64,000 nucleotides of DNA, from assembly GCF_047528295.1 (NCBI RefSeq), contig NZ_CP180001.1:1798001-1862000 (forward strand), given 5' to 3'. Shown in pieces: positions 58,877 to 64,000 of this stretch (within the stretch, counting starts at the first letter, position 1; every line of letters begins with the position of its first letter). The notes under the pieces are model-generated. The model was not told the origin of the DNA and searched no databases. It worked only from the letters and a program-made list of their open reading frames with translations. Made by a program: the position numbers and the translations under genes. Source of the stretch: Peptacetobacter sp900550335. GTDB lineage: Bacteria; Bacillota; Clostridia; Peptostreptococcales; Peptostreptococcaceae.

Positions 58877-60550
58877 TTACGCCCAAATAGTTAGGTGCTC
58901 TGCAATTGGTCCTAATACAAGAGCTGGCAAGAATGTTAATGCTCCTATTATTAAAACTATTGCAACAAGAAGTATTGTGAAAGTAAAGTTATCTGTTTTT
59001 AATGTTCCTACACTAGTATTTACTGGTTTTTTATTTGCTAGTGATCCAACAACAGCTAACTGTATAACTATTGCTAAATATCTTCCATAGAACATTGCTA
59101 CTCCAGTTGTCATATTCCAGAATAAAGTATTATCTGCTAAACCTTCAAAGCCTGAACCATTGTTAGCTGATGCTGATGAGAATTCATAAAGAATCTGAGA
59201 TAATCCATGGAATCCTCCATTTGTTATACCTTCAAGTCCAGCCGGAATAGCAACTGCTAATGCAGAAAATGCTAATATTAATAATGGATGAACTATTATT
59301 GATAATGCAACTAACTTAACTTCTCTACCTTCTAGTTTTTTTGATAAAAATTCTGGTGTTCTACCAACCATTAATCCACAAAGGAATACTGTAAGTATTG
59401 AATACATTAACATATTCATAAGCCCTACACCTTTTCCTCCGAATACTACATTTAACATCATATTTAGCATTGGAACAAGTCCTCCAAGTGGAGTAAGTGT
59501 ATCATGCATATTGTTTACTGTACCTGTAGTAAATGATGTTGTTACTGTTGTAAATAAAGCCGATTGATCTATACCAAATCTAAGCTCTTTACCTTCCATA
59601 TTACCCATAGCTTGGCTTAATCCTGCTGCTGCTAATTCTGGGTTACCTGCTTTTTCAGAAGTCCAGCATATTAAAAGACCTACTAAGAATATTATTCCCA
59701 TAGCTCCAAATACTGCCTTACTCTGTTTTTTATTTCCTATCATATATCCAAAAGCTATAACACAAGCTCCTGGAAGTATCATCATTGAAAGCATTTCTAT
59801 CATATTTGATATAATTGTTGGATTTTCAAATGGATGAGAAGAGTTAGCTCCAAAGAATCCACCACCGTTTGTACCAACATGTTTTATAGATTCAAGAGCT
59901 GCAACCGGGCCTCTTGCTATATCTTGTAAATTACCTTCAATTGTTCTTACTGTTTCTGTTCCGCCAAGTGTTTGAGGCACACCTTGAGATATAAGTAAAA
60001 CACCTACTATAAATGCAAGTGGAACTAAAACTCTTGTTGTTATTCTAACCATATCAACGTAGAAGTTACCTAAAGTTTTTTTCTTTCCTACAAGACCTCT
60101 TATAAATGCCATACAAGCTGCATAACCAGTTGCTGCTGATGTAAACATCATATAAATTATTACTAACATCTGAGATAAATAAGATAAACCAGATTCCCCT
60201 GAATAATGCTGTAAGTTTGTATTAGTCATGAAACTTATTATTGTATTAAATGAAAGACTTGCTTCCATTCCTCCAATTTCACTAGGATTAAAAAATCCTA
60301 TTCCTTGTATTCTAAGAATTAAATATCCTGCAAATATCATAACTGCATTTGTTATGATAAGAGCTAAAACATACTGTTTCCAGTTCATTTCTTCCTTATC
60401 TATTTTAAATATTTTATAGATAGTATTATCTACTTTGTTAAATATTCTATCGCCAAATGCTTTTTCACAATTGGCAACCTGATATAAGTATTTACCCATA
60501 GGAATTACTAATATCATAAACACTATTAAAAATAATATATTCTGTAACAT
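58877..60550 (-). CDS. kdpA: K+-transporting ATPase subunit A
   Basis: Potassium-selective channel-like subunit with about ten membrane helices. The 557-residue protein begins MLQNILFLIVFMILVIPMGK and contains the four degenerate P-loops, for example NTNLQHYSGESGLSYLSQML, GTNGGGFFGANSSHPFENPT, NNMHDTLTPLGG and SASANNGSGFEGL. I choose ATG 60550, which has AGGAGGAAAAA upstream; the frame extends to 60580 without a site. It ends 48 bases before kdpB. Confidence 0.97.
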   Translation of the reverse strand: MLQNILFLIVFMILVIPMGKYLYQVANCEKAFGDRIFNKVDNTIYKIFKIDKEEMNWKQYVLALIITNAVMIFAGYLILRIQGIGFFNPSEIGGMEASLSFNTIISFMTNTNLQHYSGESGLSYLSQMLVIIYMMFTSAATGYAACMAFIRGLVGKKKTLGNFYVDMVRITTRVLVPLAFIVGVLLISQGVPQTLGGTETVRTIEGNLQDIARGPVAALESIKHVGTNGGGFFGANSSHPFENPTIISNMIEMLSMMILPGACVIAFGYMIGNKKQSKAVFGAMGIIFLVGLLICWTSEKAGNPELAAAGLSQAMGNMEGKELRFGIDQSALFTTVTTSFTTGTVNNMHDTLTPLGGLVPMLNMMLNVVFGGKGVGLMNMLMYSILTVFLCGLMVGRTPEFLSKKLEGREVKLVALSIIVHPLLILAFSALAVAIPAGLEGITNGGFHGLSQILYEFSSASANNGSGFEGLADNTLFWNMTTGVAMFYGRYLAIVIQLAVVGSLANKKPVNTSVGTLKTDNFTFTILLVAIVLIIGALTFLPALVLGPIAEHLTIWA

Positions 60551-60636
60551 TTTTTCCTCCTGTTTTAATATCTTAATCACTATATTTTATTTTCTATCTA
60601 AGTTAGAATCTAATAATTAATCTATAATGCCCTCTG

Positions 60637-60714
60637 TTAAAATTTCTCTGGGTTTATTAAAGCATAAAGTAAATATGCTAATAAAGCTACTATTACAACT
60701 ACTAAAAGTATCAT
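60637..60714 (-). CDS. kdpF: K+-transporting ATPase subunit F
   Basis: A 25-residue single-helix peptide, MILLVVVIVALLAYLLYAL then INPEKF. The sequence and position directly before kdpA are typical for KdpF, which stabilises the KdpFABC complex. ATG has GGAGGGAG at good spacing. It is too short for most gene finders. Confidence 0.9.
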   Translation of the reverse strand: MILLVVVIVALLAYLLYALINPEKF

Positions 60715-60763
60715 TTTTCTCCCTCCATCTAAAAATACTAATTGTTACTTTTCATAAATTTTA

Positions 60764-60856
60764 TTATTTCTGTATTTGTTTTTCACACCAATCAGCAAAT
60801 AGTTTAACAGATATAATTCCAACTAAAAGCCGTATAATCATTATTACATCCATCAT
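60764..60856 (-). CDS. Small membrane peptide upstream of kdpF
   Basis: A 30-residue ORF: MMDVIMIIRLLVGIISVKLF then ADWCEKQIQK. AGGAGGT lies seven bases before the first ATG. It has a single hydrophobic helix and an amphipathic C-terminus. It precedes kdpF by 49 bases on the same strand and could be an accessory subunit or regulator of the Kdp pump; I do not know a named family. Confidence 0.6.
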   Translation of the reverse strand: MMDVIMIIRLLVGIISVKLFADWCEKQIQK

Positions 60857-61065
60857 TTCAATTACCTCCTACTTTTTTAGAAGATTTTTTAATATCTTCT
60901 TTTTCTTTATCATGTATATAATTTTATGCTTTTATATATAAAAACGGGATTAAAGATAGTGTCTTTAGGATTAAGATTGTATCAAGATTTATATTTTATC
61001 TTTATACTTTCTTAACACAAGAAAAAAATTAACAAAAGAAAATATTTTCCTATAAAATTCAATAA

Positions 61066-61150
61066 AAAAAAGAGATTAATATAGATACAATAATTATTTT
61101 TAAATAATAAATTCAAAAATAAAATATCGTAAATACATCAATCTCTTTCT
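61066..61150 (-). terminator. Terminator between kdpE and the pump genes
   Basis: On the minus strand AAAGAGATTGAT pairs with ATTAATCTCTTT (across a long AT-rich loop) and is followed by T. With the 300-base gap it separates kdpDE from the pump operon; an AT-rich promoter for the latter lies at 60880-61060. Confidence 0.65.
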
Positions 61151-61158
61151 TATTCTAA

Positions 61159-61872
61159 TTATATTTCATCGTTTAATCTATATCCCACACCAACTTCTGT
61201 CATTATATATTGGGGATTTGCAGGTTGTTTTTCTATTTTTCTTCTAATTGTCGCCATAAATACTCTTAATGACTTGGTTTCTCCACCTATTACTCCACCC
61301 CATATTTTTTTTATAATATAATTATGTGTTAATACCTTTCCATGATTTCTTGCTAAAAGGGATAATATATCGTATTCTATTGGTGTTAAATGTATATTTT
61401 CTCCTGATACAGTCACCTTTCTCTTATCGTAATCTATGAACAAATCTCCCACAGAAAAAGTATCTTCCTTTTCTTTCTCGGGCATAGAAATATCTACAGA
61501 TTTATTTTCTTTATGTCTAAGAGCAACTCTAACCCTTGCAAGAAGTTCAACTATTGAAAATGGCTTTGTTATGTAATCATCAGCTCCAGTATCAAATGCT
61601 TCCACTTTTTCTCGATCTTGTTCTCTAGCGGATACTACAATTATTGGAAGGTCCGAAATCTGCCTAACCGTTTTAATAACATCAATACCATCTATATCTT
61701 CAAGACCTAAATCAAGTAGCATAACATCTGGAGATTTTGCTATAGCATTTTGGACTGCTTCTTTTCCAGTTGAACTCTCTATTACTTCATAATCTTGAGT
61801 TGTTAAAGCTGTACATATAAATTTTCTAATTGTACTATCATCTTCTACAACAAGTATAAGTTTTTTACTCAT
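61159..61872 (-). CDS. kdpE: Response regulator of potassium pump genes
   Basis: OmpR/PhoB-family regulator of 237 residues. Receiver domain: LVVEDDSTIRKF, phosphorylated Asp in MLLDLGLEDIDG, VVSARE and DYITKPFSIVEL. The C-terminal winged helix contains HLTPIEYDILSLLARNHGKV, GGETKSLRVFMATIRRKIEK and YIMTEVGVGYRL. It follows kdpD by 13 bases and would activate the small-peptide-kdpFABC operon downstream. ATG follows AAGGAAGGATAAAAA. Confidence 0.95.
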   Translation of the reverse strand: MSKKLILVVEDDSTIRKFICTALTTQDYEVIESSTGKEAVQNAIAKSPDVMLLDLGLEDIDGIDVIKTVRQISDLPIIVVSAREQDREKVEAFDTGADDYITKPFSIVELLARVRVALRHKENKSVDISMPEKEKEDTFSVGDLFIDYDKRKVTVSGENIHLTPIEYDILSLLARNHGKVLTHNYIIKKIWGGVIGGETKSLRVFMATIRRKIEKQPANPQYIMTEVGVGYRLNDEI

Positions 61873-61885
61873 TTTTTATCCTTCC

Positions 61886-64000
61886 TTACTCTTCATCTTC
61901 TTCTAGTGGAAGATTAAAAATAAATTCAGCACCACCTAATTCTTGACTATTTCTAACCTTTATTTCTCCACCATGTGCATTTACTATAGATTTGCATATA
62001 GAAAGACCTAAACCTACGCCTTTTCTAGAGTCTTTACTTTTTCTTTCTCCAGTATAGAATCTATCAAATATATGACTAGCTAAATCATCTGATATACCTG
62101 GACCATTATCTGAAAATTCAAACCAAGCATTGTCATCATCTCTATATACTCTTATATTAATCTTACAACTACTTGTTGCATATTTCAATGAATTATCAAC
62201 TAAATTAACAAATACTTGTTCTATTAATTTTGCATCCATTGGAACAAATATCAATTCATCTGGTATATCAATTTCCACATCTGCATCGTTCAACCTTCTT
62301 TTTATATGAGACAAGGATTCTGATAATACCTCCTCTACAAGCTCTGGTTCTTTTCCAACCTTCAATTTTCCTTCATCTATCTTTGTCATACTTAGTAAAT
62401 TTTCTACTAATTGTATTAACCATTGAGAATCTTCGTATATACCATTTAGTAATTCGTCTGTAATCTCTTCACTTATTTCATTTTTATTTTTTATAATTGT
62501 ACTTACAGCACCGGATATCCCCGCAAGTGGAGTTCTTAAATCATGAGAAATAGCTCTTAAAAGGTTACTTCTAAGCCTTTCACTTTCCATTTCTAGTTTA
62601 TCTTTTTCTCTTGATTCTGCTAATTCTTCCCTATCAAGTGCAATACTTACCTGTGCTAATACAGTTTCTATAAATATTTCATCATCTGTATCTATATTTT
62701 TAACTTCTGATGAAACACCTACAGCACCATGAATTTTTTTAATTCCTTTTATAGGAATATATAGTCCTACAGCACCACTAAGTGTATCTGTAAAATGACC
62801 TGCATTCATACCATTATTAACAACCCACTTTGCAACAGCAATTTCGTTTGGAGAAATCATTATATTATTTTCAAAGTCATGTTCTGTTACATCATTGATA
62901 CTCTTATGTTCAAATTCTATTTCATTATTTTTTCCCTTATATTTAATATAGTATATTTTTTCTTCATTTTTCATAACTAGGGAAACATCTCTTTCAAGAC
63001 TAACACTTAAAATTTCTAATGCCTTTTCTATTATATCTTCTTTTCTAGATACCTTCAAAAATGTCCTACTTATCCGATAAATCATCTGTGTATGTTCTTC
63101 TCTTTTACTTGCATTATTAGCCTGGAATTTTATATTAGACATTAAAGCACTTGTTATTATTCCTATTACGCAGAACACAGCTAAAGTTATAATATGGCTT
63201 GGATCTGCTATAGATAAGGTATATTTTGGAATAGTAAATAGATAATTTACTATTGTTATATTTAAAAATGCACTTAAAATACCTAGTGTATAACCATTTG
63301 TCCAAAGAGACACCATAGAAACACCTAGCATATAAACTAACAAAATATTATCTTTTGCAAATCCTATCGACTGTAAAACATAAGCCATAACAGTAATAAA
63401 AATACTTATAAGAATCAATTTTATAATATCTACTCTAGAAACAGAAAAAGCTCTCTTCAGTTTGGATTTATTATTATTTTTATTTACCTTATTCGAATGA
63501 ATTTCGTTTCTAAACGGAATTATAAGAATATCTATATTATCTATATTATCTAATAATTTATCAGCAATATCCTTTTTAAATTTCCTTTTAAATTTGCCTT
63601 TATCAGAGTGATCTCTACCAATTATTATTTTAGTTACATTTCTTACCTTAGAATATCTAATAATTTGCTCTTCTGGGTTTTCGCCATGTAATATTACTAC
63701 TTCTGCACCCAATTTTTTTGCAAGATCCATATTTTCGCCAAGTCTTTTTTTAGACTCTTGACTAATTGAAGACATATCTGATGGCTTAACATATATTGCA
63801 ATCCATTTTGCTAAAGAAGAATCTGCTATTCTATACGCCGTTCTTATTACTTTTGATGAAGATGTTGACGGACTTATACACGCTAATAATATATCTGATG
63901 TAGGTTTTACACCTGAATCAGCTTTTGACATTCTTGATATCTGAACTTCTTTATTGACACGATCTGCAGTTTTTCTAAGTGCAATTTCTCTAAGTGCAAT
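61886..64000 (-). CDS. kdpD: Potassium sensor histidine kinase, N-terminus beyond window edge
   Basis: The frame is open from the right edge to 61886, at least 705 residues. The first residues, IALREIALRKTADRVN, are the end of the N-terminal KdpD domain (LRE.ALR.TADRV), so the gene starts outside the window; the internal ATG at 63931 is not the start. Then come a UspA-like domain (DILLACISPS, IIIGRDHSDKGKFKRK), four membrane segments, a GAF domain, HisKA (AISHDLRTPLAGISG, His phosphorylated) and HATPase (DNSLKYAT, DNGPGISDD, KGVGLGLSICKSIV). KdpD senses low K+ or turgor and phosphorylates KdpE. Confidence 0.95.
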   Translation of the reverse strand: MALREIALRKTADRVNKEVQISRMSKADSGVKPTSDILLACISPSTSSSKVIRTAYRIADSSLAKWIAIYVKPSDMSSISQESKKRLGENMDLAKKLGAEVVILHGENPEEQIIRYSKVRNVTKIIIGRDHSDKGKFKRKFKKDIADKLLDNIDNIDILIIPFRNEIHSNKVNKNNNKSKLKRAFSVSRVDIIKLILISIFITVMAYVLQSIGFAKDNILLVYMLGVSMVSLWTNGYTLGILSAFLNITIVNYLFTIPKYTLSIADPSHIITLAVFCVIGIITSALMSNIKFQANNASKREEHTQMIYRISRTFLKVSRKEDIIEKALEILSVSLERDVSLVMKNEEKIYYIKYKGKNNEIEFEHKSINDVTEHDFENNIMISPNEIAVAKWVVNNGMNAGHFTDTLSGAVGLYIPIKGIKKIHGAVGVSSEVKNIDTDDEIFIETVLAQVSIALDREELAESREKDKLEMESERLRSNLLRAISHDLRTPLAGISGAVSTIIKNKNEISEEITDELLNGIYEDSQWLIQLVENLLSMTKIDEGKLKVGKEPELVEEVLSESLSHIKRRLNDADVEIDIPDELIFVPMDAKLIEQVFVNLVDNSLKYATSSCKINIRVYRDDDNAWFEFSDNGPGISDDLASHIFDRFYTGERKSKDSRKGVGLGLSICKSIVNAHGGEIKVRNSQELGGAEFIFNLPLEEDEE

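Noticed and set aside
60870..61060. c-di-AMP (ydaO) riboswitch before the kdp pump genes
   Set aside because: None of the conserved ydaO motifs are present; the leader is plain AT-rich sequence.
61886..63931. KdpD lacking its N-terminal sensor domain
   Set aside because: The frame continues to the right edge with IALREIALRKTADRVN, the end of the KdpD domain, so the truncation is only the window boundary.

Overview
The window is AT-rich (about 30% GC by eye), has strong AGGAGG-type ribosome binding sites and reads as chromosomal DNA of a low-GC anaerobic Firmicute. A CWB2-anchored surface protein, a HesB-like selenoprotein, an AsrC-type sulfite reductase, an MinD/ferredoxin/NifX operon, KdpFABC-KdpDE and a free-standing accBCDA operon together suggest Clostridia, most likely near Peptostreptococcaceae (inference; no 16S is present).

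Layout. 1-4.7 kb: an edge-truncated zinc-ribbon protein, a membrane protein gene broken by one stop codon, a patatin-like lipase, an unknown membrane protein, a macrodomain protein and tRNA-Arg(CCT). 4.8-8.5 kb: a TPP riboswitch controlling thiMED, then a TIM-barrel gene. 8.5-14 kb: CPBP protease, FolT-like ECF substrate component, tRNA-Arg(CCG), a CorA transporter behind a leader ORF, and a Na/Ca exchanger. 14-22 kb: Sel1/TPR protein, acidic protein, adenosine deaminase, Mrp Fe-S carrier and a Na/Pi cotransporter with a Pho-box array. 22-26.4 kb: a phage-like replication protein and an MmeI-like type IIL restriction-modification enzyme. 26.5-34 kb: plsC, a broken GNAT gene, a lipoprotein, hemB, asrC with a divergent LysR regulator, and an M50-like protein. 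34-38 kb: accBCDA behind a FapR-like operator. 38-44 kb: trmB, an IS91-family transposase, two HesB-like genes (one with an in-frame UGA/Sec codon), yitT and bcp. 44.6-48.7 kb: DUF134-NifX-(MinD-ferredoxin)2-MBL-NifX operon. 49-50.5 kb: a two-gene ATPase/DUF4869-like module between 33-bp direct repeats. 50.5-54.3 kb: a large LRR/CWB2 surface protein with a leader carrying a tetranucleotide repeat and a terminator. 54.5-64 kb: a GltD-like flavoprotein and the kdp locus (kdpD runs off the right edge).

Four observations stand out. (1) Thirteen intact or nearly intact copies and two remnants of a long hairpin element share a conserved internal-loop core (sense strand CTCCAGGCTTC ... TGCAGATTGTCG), while both the outer and inner stems change sequence but stay complementary; most begin within 0-35 nt of a stop codon, in the sense of that gene. 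(2) The second HesB-like gene has TGA exactly where its paralogue has the conserved Cys, followed by a good bacterial SECIS-type hairpin. (3) The LRR surface gene is preceded by a leader ORF made of about ten GACA repeats, placed so that a change in repeat number decides whether translation reaches an intrinsic terminator. (4) Three 11-13-bp palindromes spaced exactly 23 bp lie inside the replication-protein gene, as in an internal phage/plasmid origin or operator.

Gene functions are called by recognising motifs in the translated sequence; no database search was possible.
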